This document shows positions 1 to 6,311 of a stretch of 7,776 nucleotides of DNA, one piece after another; the stretch's first letter is position 1; each line of letters begins with the position of its first letter. The notes under the pieces were generated by a model, which ran no database searches, was not told where the DNA came from, and was given only the letters and a program-made list of their open reading frames with translations. This stretch comes from Nitrospirae bacterium RBG_19FT_COMBO_42_15 (lineage in GTDB: Bacteria; Nitrospirota; CAKKRA01; 9FT-COMBO-42-15): the NCBI GenBank assembly GCA_001803815.1, contig MHEL01000040.1, positions 1-7,776 on the forward strand, read 5' to 3'. The position numbers and the translations under genes were made by a program.

Positions 1-678
1 AACAGAGCCGCCCTCTTTTTTGCATTTTTTTATCTCATCTTCAAGCCTCTGGTCAAGGAATCTGAAATTAAAGAGCTTGGTTAAGTCGTCTGTAACAGCA
101 AGCTCTGCGGTCCTTTCATAAAGCATTGAGCGCTCAATTGCAATCGCGGCATGGTCAACCAATTTAAGCATAAGGTCTAATTCATTCTGCTCAAAGCTGC
201 TGCCGTCTTTTTTATTTATTAGCTCAAGCACGCCGAGCGTCTTATTTTTGCTGATAATCGGAACGCATAAAATAGATTTTGTTCTAAACTTTGTCTTTTT
301 ATCCACCCCTGAGAAAAATCTTTTGTCCTCAGTAACATCAGGGACAATCAATGGCTTCCCTTTCTTTGCCACCCAGCCTGCAACACCCTTCCCCATCTTT
401 AACCTGATATCCTTTATTTTAGCTACTTTCTCGCCTTTGGCAAGTTCAAAGTAGAGCTCATTTGCCTTCTCATCCACAAGTAGTATTGACCACGCCTCTG
501 ACTTAACCAATTTCTGGGCATTATCCATTATGATTTTCAAGATTTCTTTAAACTTTAGGGTTGAGGTAAGCGCCTTTCCTACCTCAATAAAAAAGGAGAG
601 TTCCTTATCCTTCTGCCGAAGCGATTCTTTTAAGCCTATATTTTCATTTTTAAGGAGCGTTAATCTGCCTTCATTCAT
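1..678 (-). CDS. GAF-GGDEF signalling protein, 3' end missing
   Basis: This is the first 226 codons of a probable cytoplasmic diguanylate cyclase-type sensor; the gene continues past the left edge. I read the reverse strand from ATG at 678 and found no stop to position 1. Residues 1-30 are charged and helical. Residues about 40-183 look like a GAF domain, with GKGVAGWVA, a PDVTEDKRF segment and a LGVLELINKK strand followed by the closing helix. Residues 197-207 (DDLTKLFNFRF) match the entry to a GGDEF domain, usually DxLTGLxNRR, but here with Lys for Gly and Phe for the first Arg. The GGDEF active-site motif itself lies outside the window, so activity cannot be judged. The start is 4 bp after the amidase stop with only a weak GGA upstream, so translation is probably coupled. 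Seen: sequence and motifs. Inferred: c-di-GMP synthesis, ligand unknown. Confidence 0.85.
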   Translation of the reverse strand, partial: MNEGRLTLLKNENIGLKESLRQKDKELSFFIEVGKALTSTLKFKEILKIIMDNAQKLVKSEAWSILLVDEKANELYFELAKGEKVAKIKDIRLKMGKGVAGWVAKKGKPLIVPDVTEDKRFFSGVDKKTKFRTKSILCVPIISKNKTLGVLELINKKDGSSFEQNELDLMLKLVDHAAIAIERSMLYERTAELAVTDDLTKLFNFRFLDQRLEDEIKKCKKEGGSV

Positions 679-682
679 ATTT

Positions 683-1498
683 TTATTCCAAGAGGCTGCT
701 GTATGCATCAGGCCTTCTGTCTTTTAAAAACGGCCAAACCTCCCTTGTCTCTTTTATCTCATTAAGATTAATATCTGCAATAATAACTGAATCGCGGGAA
801 CCTGCAGGGCCTGCTATAAACTCGCCATTCGGGTCTGCGCAAAAACTCTTTCCGTAAAAATGCTGATGCTCCTCTTTACCAACCCTGTTTATTCTGAATA
901 TATAGACATTGTTCGTAATAGCATTAGCTGAAATGACCTTGGCCCATCTTGCTGATGATGCATAGGCAGCAGCAGTAGGAGAGAATATTATATCTGCGCC
1001 CTTTAGGGCAAGTATCCTTGTCCCTTCCGGGAAAAAATTGTCCCAGCATATCTGAACGCCGATATTGCAGTATGATGTTTTAAATACTGGAAATCCTGTG
1101 TCCCCTGCTTTAAAATAGAATTTCTCTTCCCAGTGCGGGATCATTGGAATATGAACCTTGCGGTATTTTCCGAGAATTGCCCCGTCGCTGTCAATTACAA
1201 AGGCGGTATTATAATAATCGCCATTATCTCCCTTTTCAAAGACAGGACAGATTATAACCATCTTGTTTCTTGCTGCAATCTTTTTAAGGGTGTTTATTGT
1301 ATCGCTGTTTTCATCATCTGCGAGCGCGAAACTTGACTCATCCTTTGCAGCAGGAAACCAGTGCAGATTGAATAATTCTGGAAAGGCGGCTATCTTTGCC
1401 CCTCTTTCAACTGCTATATCTAAAAGCTCTAATGCCTTTTGCAGGTTTGCCTCTTTGTCTTTTTTACAGCTCAATTGTATTCCAGCAACCTTTAACAA
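683..1498 (-). CDS. Nitrilase-superfamily amidase, N-carbamoylputrescine amidase-like
   Basis: This is a 271-residue cytoplasmic carbon-nitrogen hydrolase, full length for the family. The Glu-Lys-Cys catalytic triad is visible: E41 in AFPELF, K114 in KYRKVHIP and C151 in QICWDNFFPEG. The extra active-site Glu is near E124/E125 (HWEEKFYF). The C-terminal FLKDRRPDAY resembles the tail of N-carbamoylputrescine amidases (AguB), which convert N-carbamoylputrescine to putrescine, CO2 and ammonia in the agmatine route. The substrate is inferred, and no agmatine deiminase gene is in view to support it. The start is TTG at 1496-1498, chosen because a strong AAGAGGAG site (1508-1515) sits about 9 bp upstream and the protein begins with the family's first beta strand (LKVAGIQLS). 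A TGTTAATAT extended -10-like sequence at 1521-1529 could give it its own promoter. It is followed 4 bp later by the GAF-GGDEF gene. Confidence 0.9.
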   Translation of the reverse strand: MLKVAGIQLSCKKDKEANLQKALELLDIAVERGAKIAAFPELFNLHWFPAAKDESSFALADDENSDTINTLKKIAARNKMVIICPVFEKGDNGDYYNTAFVIDSDGAILGKYRKVHIPMIPHWEEKFYFKAGDTGFPVFKTSYCNIGVQICWDNFFPEGTRILALKGADIIFSPTAAAYASSARWAKVISANAITNNVYIFRINRVGKEEHQHFYGKSFCADPNGEFIAGPAGSRDSVIIADINLNEIKETREVWPFLKDRRPDAYSSLLE

Positions 1499-1541
1499 AT
1501 AAGTAATCTCCTCTTAATAAATATTAACATAATAAATAAGA

Positions 1542-1614
1542 TGTCATTGCGAGGAGCTTTAGCGACGAAGCAATCGCAATATTCTAAGATTGCTTCGCTA
1601 CGCTCGCAATGACA
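1542..1614. repeat. Dispersed-type inverted repeat between secA and amidase
   Basis: The ends are TGTCATTGCGAG (1542-1553) and its exact complement CTCGCAATGACA (1603-1614). Inside them GAAGCAATC (1567-1575) pairs with GATTGCTTC (1588-1596). The whole 73 bp can fold into one long imperfect hairpin on either strand. Palindromes of this TGTCATTGCGAG type occur in many copies in several environmental bacterial genomes, which is a general recollection and not a search result. It starts 9 bp beyond the secA stop codon, so it could also stabilise or attenuate the secA message, but no T-run follows to make it a classic terminator. Confidence 0.85.
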
Positions 1615-1623
1615 ATATGATAG

Positions 1624-4260
1624 TTATTTTCCACAGCATTTCTTATATTTTTTGCCACTTCCGCAGGGACATGGGTCATTCCTGCCAACCTTATTGTCCT
1701 TATTCTGGACAGGGGCAGATTTTGAGCCGCTCTCACCATGACTAAATTGCATCCTCTGCGGCCTCGGCATCTGCATCCTGACGCCCTCTTCCTTCACAGC
1801 CTGAATCTTAAAGAGACGGTCTACTGTCTCTGTCTTAATCCTGTCTGTCATATCAAGGAACATATCGTAACCCTCTTTTTTATACTCAACAAGAGGGTCT
1901 TTCTGGCCATATCCGCGAAGGCCAATGCCTTCCTTTAAATAATCCATGCCAAGCAGATGGTCCTTCCACTGGGTATCAATTATATTGAGCATAACAGCCT
2001 TTTCAATCTGTCTTATCTGGCTGCCGAATTCCTTTTCTTTTTTCTCATAATATTCTCTGATATTTTTTAATAAAGTCTCTCTAATATCTTCATCATTGTT
2101 TAGTTCTGCAGGTTTAATGCCGCTGTCATTTAGACTTAATGAAAACTGTCTGAAAACAGCATCCTCAAGGCCGTTTAAATCCCACTCCTCGCGGTGTGCC
2201 TCTTTACTGCAATATTCAGACAGGAGGCTGTCAACAATCTCCTCAGTTATCTCAAAGAGGTATTCCTTTGGATTCTCTCCTGTTAAAACCTGGCGCCTGA
2301 GGTCGTATACCACCTCGCGCTGCTTATTCATAACATCGTCGTATTCAAGGAGGTGTTTTCTTATCTCAAAGTTGTGTGCCTCAACCTTTTTCTGGGCATT
2401 TTCAATCGCCCTTGAAACCATGCCATGTTCAATAGGGACATTCTCCTCCATCCCAAGCCTGTCCATTATCCTTGCGATTCTGTCTGAGCCGAATATTCTA
2501 AGAAGGTCGTCTTCTAATGACAAAAAGAACCTTGATGAGCCGGGGTCTCCCTGCCTGCCGGAACGGCCTCTTAACTGATTATCTATCCTACGCGCCTCAT
2601 GCCTTTCTGTGCCAAGGATATGAAGACCGCCTGCTGCTATTACCTCTCCCTTCTCCTTATCGCATTTATTCTTAATCTCCTCATAAACCTTCTGTTTCTC
2701 AGTTGCATCCAAAGGCTTTTCAGGGTCTTTTTCAAATACCCTCTTTACCATGAAATCAGGATTGCCGCCTAAAACTATATCTGTTCCCCTGCCTGCCATA
2801 TTTGTTGCAATAGTAACTGTCCCCTTCTGTCCTGCCTGTGCAACTATCTCTGCCTCTTTTTCATGATACTTTGCATTCAGGACAGAGTGCTTAACACCTC
2901 TTTTGCGAAGCATATCGCTGATTCTTTCAGATTTTTCAATAGATATTGTGCCGACTAATACAGGCTGGCCATTTTTATGCAGCTCTGTTATCTCCTCTGC
3001 AATAGCATTAAACTTTTCCTTTTCACTCTTGTAAACAACATCTGCATAGTCAGCCCTTATCATGGGCTTATTAGTGGGAATCACCATAACATCCAGATTG
3101 TAAATCTTATTAAACTCTGCTGCCTCTGTATCTGCTGTTCCTGTCATGCCTGCCAATTTATCATAGAGCCTGAAATAGTTCTGGAAGGTGATCGTTGCCA
3201 AAGTCTGGTTCTCATTTGCAATCTCAACATCCTCCTTTGCCTCAACTGCCTGATGCAGGCCGTCGCTCCAGCGCCTTCCGGGCATAAGCCTTCCTGTAAA
3301 CTCATCAACAATAAGAACCTGTCCGTCTTTAACAACATAATCAACATCCTTCTTGAAAAGCGTATGCGCCTTTAATGCCTGAACAACATGATGGACAATC
3401 TCTATATTGGAAATATCATACATATTGCTGAGGCCGAGCATCTTCTCAACCTTTTCATTGCCTATATCAGTAAGCGCAACGCTCCTTGTCTTTTCTTCTA
3501 TTGTGTAATCTGTCTCTTTTTTTAATCCTGGAATTATCTTGTCTATCTTATAATATTTGTCTGTGGATTCTTCAGTAGGTCCGGATATGATTAACGGAGT
3601 CCTTGCCTCATCAATCAGGATGCTGTCAACCTCGTCAACAATTGCATAGTTCATATCCCTCTGGACATAATGGGAGATGTCAAACTTCATGTTGTCCCTT
3701 AGATAATCAAAACCAAACTCATTATTTGTCCCATAGGTAACATCGCTCCTGTAAGCTATCTGCCTCTCTGCATCATTTAAATCGTGCTGGATAATGCCGA
3801 CAGAAAGCCCAAGGAAATTGTATATCTCTCCCATCCACTGGCTGTCCCTTTTTGCAAGATAGTCATTGACAGTAACAACATGAACGCCCTTGCCGCTTAA
3901 GGCATTAAGATAAACTGGAAGGGTTGCAACAAGCGTCTTGCCTTCGCCTGTCTTCATCTCTGCAATCTTCCCCTCGTGAAGGACAATGCCGCCGACAAGC
4001 TGGGCATCAAAGTGCCTCATGTTAAGCACACGCTTTGAGGCTTCCCTTACCACTGCAAAGGCCTCAAACAATATATTATCCAATGTCTCGCCTGCTGACA
4101 GCCTCTTTTTAAACTCTGTTGTCTTTGCCTTTAACTGCTCATCAGACAGCACGTTTATTGAAGGCTCCAAAACATTAATCTTGTCTATGAGAGGCTGAAT
4201 CCTCTTCAGTTCCCTGTCATTCTTTGTTCCTATAACCTTTTTGATTAGTGTTGTAATCAT
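1624..4260 (-). CDS. secA: Protein translocase ATPase SecA
   Basis: SecA is the ATPase that drives unfolded preproteins through the SecYEG channel, acting at the inner membrane and in the cytosol. The 878 residues are close to the usual length (about 900 in E. coli). Motifs are in order: Walker A MKTGEGKT (102-109), [12 protein letters not shown] (128-139), Walker B region [13 protein letters not shown] (208-220), the TGTA segment of the preprotein-binding region (373-376), [10 protein letters not shown] (486-495) and [13 protein letters not shown] (562-574). [18 protein letters not shown] marks the helical scaffold/wing part. The tail carries the zinc-binding CxC-x8-CC signature (C864, C866, C875, C876), which in known SecA proteins contacts SecB or phospholipid. 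No key residue appears missing. Start ATG at 4258-4260 follows a G-rich site (GGGGATAGGGGATAG). Transcription probably starts from the extended -10 element near 4360, through a leader containing a strong hairpin. Confidence 0.98.
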   Translation of the reverse strand: MITTLIKKVIGTKNDRELKRIQPLIDKINVLEPSINVLSDEQLKAKTTEFKKRLSAGETLDNILFEAFAVVREASKRVLNMRHFDAQLVGGIVLHEGKIAEMKTGEGKTLVATLPVYLNALSGKGVHVVTVNDYLAKRDSQWMGEIYNFLGLSVGIIQHDLNDAERQIAYRSDVTYGTNNEFGFDYLRDNMKFDISHYVQRDMNYAIVDEVDSILIDEARTPLIISGPTEESTDKYYKIDKIIPGLKKETDYTIEEKTRSVALTDIGNEKVEKMLGLSNMYDISNIEIVHHVVQALKAHTLFKKDVDYVVKDGQVLIVDEFTGRLMPGRRWSDGLHQAVEAKEDVEIANENQTLATITFQNYFRLYDKLAGMTGTADTEAAEFNKIYNLDVMVIPTNKPMIRADYADVVYKSEKEKFNAIAEEITELHKNGQPVLVGTISIEKSERISDMLRKRGVKHSVLNAKYHEKEAEIVAQAGQKGTVTIATNMAGRGTDIVLGGNPDFMVKRVFEKDPEKPLDATEKQKVYEEIKNKCDKEKGEVIAAGGLHILGTERHEARRIDNQLRGRSGRQGDPGSSRFFLSLEDDLLRIFGSDRIARIMDRLGMEENVPIEHGMVSRAIENAQKKVEAHNFEIRKHLLEYDDVMNKQREVVYDLRRQVLTGENPKEYLFEITEEIVDSLLSEYCSKEAHREEWDLNGLEDAVFRQFSLSLNDSGIKPAELNNDEDIRETLLKNIREYYEKKEKEFGSQIRQIEKAVMLNIIDTQWKDHLLGMDYLKEGIGLRGYGQKDPLVEYKKEGYDMFLDMTDRIKTETVDRLFKIQAVKEEGVRMQMPRPQRMQFSHGESGSKSAPVQNKDNKVGRNDPCPCGSGKKYKKCCGK

Positions 4261-4297
4261 CTATCCCCTATCCCCTTATAATTAAAGATATGATTTT

Positions 4298-4336
4298 ACC
4301 CCGTTAGAAAGAAAGCCCCATCCTTTCTAACGGGGT
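4298..4336 (-). promoter_or_regulatory. Strong hairpin in the secA leader
   Basis: ACCCCGTTAGAAAG (4298-4311) and CTTTCTAACGGGGT (4323-4336) are perfect complements: a 14-bp stem with an 11-nt loop. On the secA strand it lies between the likely promoter and the ribosome binding site, and ends 37 bp before the start codon. It is followed by TAAAATC, not a T-run, so it is not an obvious intrinsic terminator. The CCCC in one arm could alternatively pair with the GGGG runs of the ribosome binding site, which would make it a translational switch; this is inference. It might instead be another dispersed repeat. Confidence 0.6.
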
Positions 4337-4356
4337 TTACTTATTAAAGCTTTTGT

Positions 4357-4365
4357 ATTATATCA
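4357..4365 (-). promoter_or_regulatory. Probable secA promoter, extended -10
   Basis: The reverse strand reads TGATATAAT, a TG-N-TATAAT extended -10 with a perfect hexamer. No good -35 lies at 16-18 bp; that zone is a T-run. A TTGTCT exists only 12 bp upstream of the hexamer. Extended -10 promoters can work without a strong -35. It would give a secA leader of roughly 90 nt. Confidence 0.55.
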
Positions 4366-4401
4366 TAAAAAAATAGACAAAAAAAGACTTATAACAATTA
4401 G

Positions 4402-4520
4402 TGTCATTCCCGCATGTTTTTAGCGGGAATCCATGGTTTCCCATGAAAATGGGAATCTATTTTATGGCTCCATACTTCCACATGGACGGTGTCTGGATTC
4501 CTGCTTTCGCAGGAATGACA
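4402..4520. repeat. Dispersed-type inverted repeat with nested hairpins
   Basis: The ends are TGTCATTCC (4402-4410) and GGAATGACA (4512-4520). Each arm is itself a hairpin: on the left CATTCCCGC pairs with GCGGGAATC around 4406-4431, and on the right GATTCCTGC pairs with GCAGGAAT. A third hairpin, TTCCCAT-GAAA-ATGGGAA, sits at 4438-4455. The outer arms also pair with each other through TGGATTCC and GGAATCCA. This TGTCATTCCCGC type is a familiar multi-copy palindrome in environmental bacteria (from memory). It lies at the junction between the secA region and the accessory DNA to its right. Confidence 0.8.
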
Positions 4521-4545
4521 ATCTGGCGAACAGATAAGCACTTTT

Positions 4546-4650
4546 TCAACAGCCTGTTAGCGGGCTTTTCCCCTCTTTGACGGTTCTGCTCGGGACGCAA
4601 TGCGTGTAGATCATTGTCGTCCTCACATTGCTGTGGCAGACAGTATGGCC
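4546..4650 (-). pseudogene. Integron-type tyrosine recombinase, C-terminal remnant
   Basis: The reverse strand from 4650 down to the TGA at 4546-4548 encodes about 34 residues including CHSNVRTTMIYTH and then VPSRTVKEGKSPL. The first matches the last catalytic block of tyrosine recombinases (LGHSxVRTTMIYTH), with the nucleophile tyrosine at codon 4606-4608. The second resembles the short tail of integron integrases. An in-frame TAA at 4651-4653, together with loss of the residues that normally precede HS, shows the gene is broken. No upstream part of the integrase is recognisable before 4740. Its 5' side faces the TIR gene, which is the orientation of an integron integrase relative to its cassettes. 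Confidence 0.7.
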
Positions 4651-4765
4651 TTATGTGGTGAAAGCAATAAATATCTGAAATGTTATATTGGTAATGATAT
4701 ACGAGTAGAAATAATAGTAAAACAGCCCCGCTGTGTCACTTTTTATTTATTTTTTTCTTTGATTC

Positions 4766-4774
4766 TGTTATAAT
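4766..4774 (+). promoter_or_regulatory. Probable promoter for the TIR gene, extended -10
   Basis: TGTTATAAT is an extended -10 with a perfect TATAAT, 51 bp before the TIR start codon. The -35 zone is an AT-rich T-run without a recognisable hexamer. If this is an old integron platform, it sits where a cassette promoter near attI would be, just upstream of the GTTAGGC site. Confidence 0.5.
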
Positions 4775-4796
4775 TCCAAAAATCGTATACTCAATT

Positions 4797-4803
4797 GTTA
4801 GGC
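4797..4803 (+). other. GTTAGGC, integron recombination core-like site
   Basis: GTTAGGC fits the GTTRRRY core of attI/attC sites and lies 22 bp before the TIR start codon, a typical distance from cassette boundary to start. It pairs with GCCTAAC at 6069-6075 as the two ends of a cassette. Seven bases alone are weak evidence; the support comes from the position, the mate at the gene end and the integrase remnant upstream. Confidence 0.45.
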
Positions 4804-4825
4804 AAAAATAGGAGTTCGATATACC

Positions 4826-5302
4826 ATGTTGATTTTTTTAAGCTGGTCCGGACATAAAAGCAAGGCAGTTGCCGAAGCATTAAAGACTTGGCTTACCCAA
4901 GTAATTCAAGCTGTCGAACCTTGGATTTCATCTGATATCGATAAAGGTTCCCGATGGAATCAAGAAGTCTCAGCTAAACTTGAGGAATCAAAATTTGGAA
5001 TCATTTGCTTAACTAGAAATAATTTAGATTCAAAGTGGATTTTATTCGAAGCAGGAGCTCTATCCAAAACTAAAAATACAAAAGTTTGTACTCTTCTTTT
5101 AGACATTACTCCGTCTGAAGTTGAGCAACCTCTCAGTGAGTTTCAGCACACAACAATCGGAAAAAAAGATATGCTAAAACTTATGCATACAATTAATAAG
5201 TCTATTATCAGTGCTGGCAAACGAGGATTACCGGATAAAGTATTAGATAGCACTTTTGAAACGTTTTGGCCTCCGGCCTCATTTAGAGAAAACACTCGCT
5301 GA
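4826..5302 (+). CDS. TIR-domain protein, frameshifted N-terminal half
   Basis: The 158-codon frame encodes a bacterial TIR domain over residues 1-125. Visible are the opening strand and loop LIFLSWSGHKSKAVAEAL, the PWISSDIDKGSRW segment, a FGIICLTRNNL strand, and WILFEAGALSK, where E75 is in the position of the catalytic glutamate of NAD-cleaving TIR domains. Such domains deplete NAD+ or make nucleotide signals in anti-phage systems; activity here is inferred. Start ATG 4826 follows AGGAG (4810-4814) at 11 bp spacing. The last family-like residues are STFETFWP (142-149). The frame then derails into ASFRENTR and stops, while the homologous continuation (HLEKTLADIGEM) lies in the next frame from 5280. 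Removing 7 bp between restores a 413-residue protein with the downstream frame. No signal peptide or membrane segment is seen. No other known TIR-system partner gene is nearby. Confidence 0.88.
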   Translation: MLIFLSWSGHKSKAVAEALKTWLTQVIQAVEPWISSDIDKGSRWNQEVSAKLEESKFGIICLTRNNLDSKWILFEAGALSKTKNTKVCTLLLDITPSEVEQPLSEFQHTTIGKKDMLKLMHTINKSIISAGKRGLPDKVLDSTFETFWPPASFRENTR

Positions 5303-6074
5303 TATTGGAGAGATGCCTGAGACTGATGGTCAAAAAATTAGGACTGATCGTGCAATCCTTGAAGAAATACTCGAAATACTTAGAAACCAAGAACGTAGAC
5401 AAAGTGGCAAAACAGAGGAACTTCCCCTGTCTTCTGCAGATTACGCGATTCGTCACTCACAAATCTTCTCAGCAGTGGATATATTGAAAACCTGGGTTAG
5501 ATTGAGAGGTCAAGCGATATTACTATCAAAGAAGGCAGGAATTCTTCGTTATATGCGCTTTGATAAAGAACAAGGTTCTGATGTGTTGGACGATTCAATT
5601 GCAATCCGCAACAGAGATGGCGAGTGGGTAGTAACAATCAGCAATGCGAAGATTGCTATTGTGGACAAGTCGGGGCGAGAATTTGAGAAGTATTCAGTTG
5701 GCTATGGAGATAGAATCAAGTTTCAAAATGGAAGCTCAGTCGTCCCGTGGCAAGAGATAGTGGAAAGAGATCCTTACTCAATTCCGATTTTGACTGAGGT
5801 GGCTGGAAAGGTAGCCTTTGGAGACATCATTAAAGATGTAAGTGTAAGAGAGGAAATAGATGAAGTAACAGGGCTATCACACAAAGTCGTTTTAGTTTCC
5901 TCTTCTCATTTGAGACCTCGCATCTCAATCAAAGATACCAAGGGCACCACCACTTTAGCTCGATATCTTCTTCCAGTTGGAACATATATCTTAGTTGAAA
6001 AAGGAGATATAGTATTCCCCGGAGATGTTTTGGGGAAAATTTTGATTGCTACTTTGAATACTTTGAATGCCTAA
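5256..6074 (+). CDS. RNA polymerase beta-prime SI3-like domain, C-terminal half of TIR protein
   Basis: The open frame runs from a TTG at 5256, but the homologous part starts at 5280 (HLEKTLADIG), continuing the TIR protein. Residues 27-49 (RTDRAILEEILEILRNQERR) form a charged helix common after this TIR type, followed by a linker to about residue 90. Residues about 95-262 resemble bacterial RpoC: KIAIVDKSGRE, DPYSIPILTEV, REEIDEVTGLSHKVV, LRPRISIKDTKG and ARYLLPVG. In RpoC these lie in order in the sandwich-barrel insertion of the trigger loop (SI3, roughly 940-1130 in E. coli). The DITGGLPRV segment that follows in RpoC is absent, and so are the catalytic aspartates and bridge helix, so this is an isolated accessory domain. 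TTG 5256 has no ribosome site. ATG 5313, 10 bp past the upstream stop with GGAG 2 bp before it, could allow re-initiation. The stop TAA lies inside GCCTAAC. Confidence 0.8.
   Translation: MKRFGLRPHLEKTLADIGEMPETDGQKIRTDRAILEEILEILRNQERRQSGKTEELPLSSADYAIRHSQIFSAVDILKTWVRLRGQAILLSKKAGILRYMRFDKEQGSDVLDDSIAIRNRDGEWVVTISNAKIAIVDKSGREFEKYSVGYGDRIKFQNGSSVVPWQEIVERDPYSIPILTEVAGKVAFGDIIKDVSVREEIDEVTGLSHKVVLVSSSHLRPRISIKDTKGTTTLARYLLPVGTYILVEKGDIVFPGDVLGKILIATLNTLNA
5268..5280 (+). repeat. 7-bp near-tandem duplication causing the frameshift
   Basis: GGCCTC occurs at 5268-5273 and again at 5275-5280, a period of 7. Removing seven bases (for example 5273-5279) makes the codons read TTT TGG CCT CAT TTA GAG (FWPHLE), joining the TIR frame to the downstream frame without disturbing either. 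This is the expected footprint of replication slippage, or of an assembly error. Confidence 0.75.
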
Positions 6075-6075
6075 C
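6069..6075 (+). other. GCCTAAC, attC-like site overlapping the stop codon
   Basis: GCCTAAC fits the RYYYAAC core that opens an integron attC site and is the exact complement of GTTAGGC at 4797-4803. The TAA within it is the stop codon of the TIR/SI3-like gene, an arrangement common in gene cassettes. No recognisable remainder of attC (inner boxes, closing GTTRRRY) follows; transposase debris begins within a few bases. Confidence 0.45.
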
Positions 6076-6081
6076 CATAAA

Positions 6082-6271
6082 AGGGAAAAAGGTCTATAAT
6101 AGAAAAATAAGTTTTGCTATATTATATTAATAACACTATGTCCAGACCATGCCCATTCGAAATATGGCTATACACAAAAACAGATTGCAGATTACCTTAG
6201 AATCCACTATACTATTGTAAGCAAGATAGTAAAAAAGGTTGAAGGGAAGAGCTGATTTTTCAAACTTGATC
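6082..6271 (+). pseudogene. REP-associated transposase remnant, copy A
   Basis: This is the 3' end of a transposase gene with the rest missing. The frame ending at TGA 6253-6255 reads HSKYGYTQKQIADYL then RIHYTIVSKIVKKVEGKS, the C-terminal helix-turn-helix seen after the Y1 catalytic domain in REP-associated tyrosine transposases (IS200/IS605-related). No HUH or catalytic tyrosine part is present. The unit begins GGGAAAAAGGTC, includes AAAAATAAGTTTTGCTATAT and ends with TTTTTCAAACTTGATCCTC. The same start, core and end recur in the same orientation at 7483-7640 with about eight differences over the last ~108 aligned bases. The 237-bp gap between the TIR/SI3-like gene and the lipoprotein gene holds little else. 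An isolated TATAAT at 6095-6100 has no clear partner. Confidence 0.65.
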
Positions 6272-6311
6272 CTCTTTTTTACCCCTTTTAACTTTCTGTA
6301 AGCTAAATGAA

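Noticed and set aside
2096..2578. Long plus-strand open frame inside secA
   Set aside because: It is fully antisense to conserved SecA coding sequence, with low-complexity Ser-rich translation and no ribosome site.
4298..4336. Intrinsic terminator
   Set aside because: No T-run follows on the secA strand and only a weak TTTACTT on the other; no gene ends just before it on either strand.
4600..4773. Plus-strand 57-residue open frame (begins MRVDHCRPH) upstream of the TIR gene
   Set aside because: It is antisense to the integrase remnant, has no ribosome binding site, and its end overlaps the promoter; the reverse strand gives the recognisable protein.
5256..5302. Programmed ribosomal frameshift joining the two frames
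   Set aside because: No slippery heptamer or clear downstream stimulator; the 7-bp near-tandem duplication explains the shift more simply.
5520..6074. A real or partial rpoC gene
   Set aside because: No catalytic aspartate loop, bridge helix or DITGGLPRV segment is present; the frame has its own stop right after the SI3-like part and is joined in frame to the TIR-type linker.
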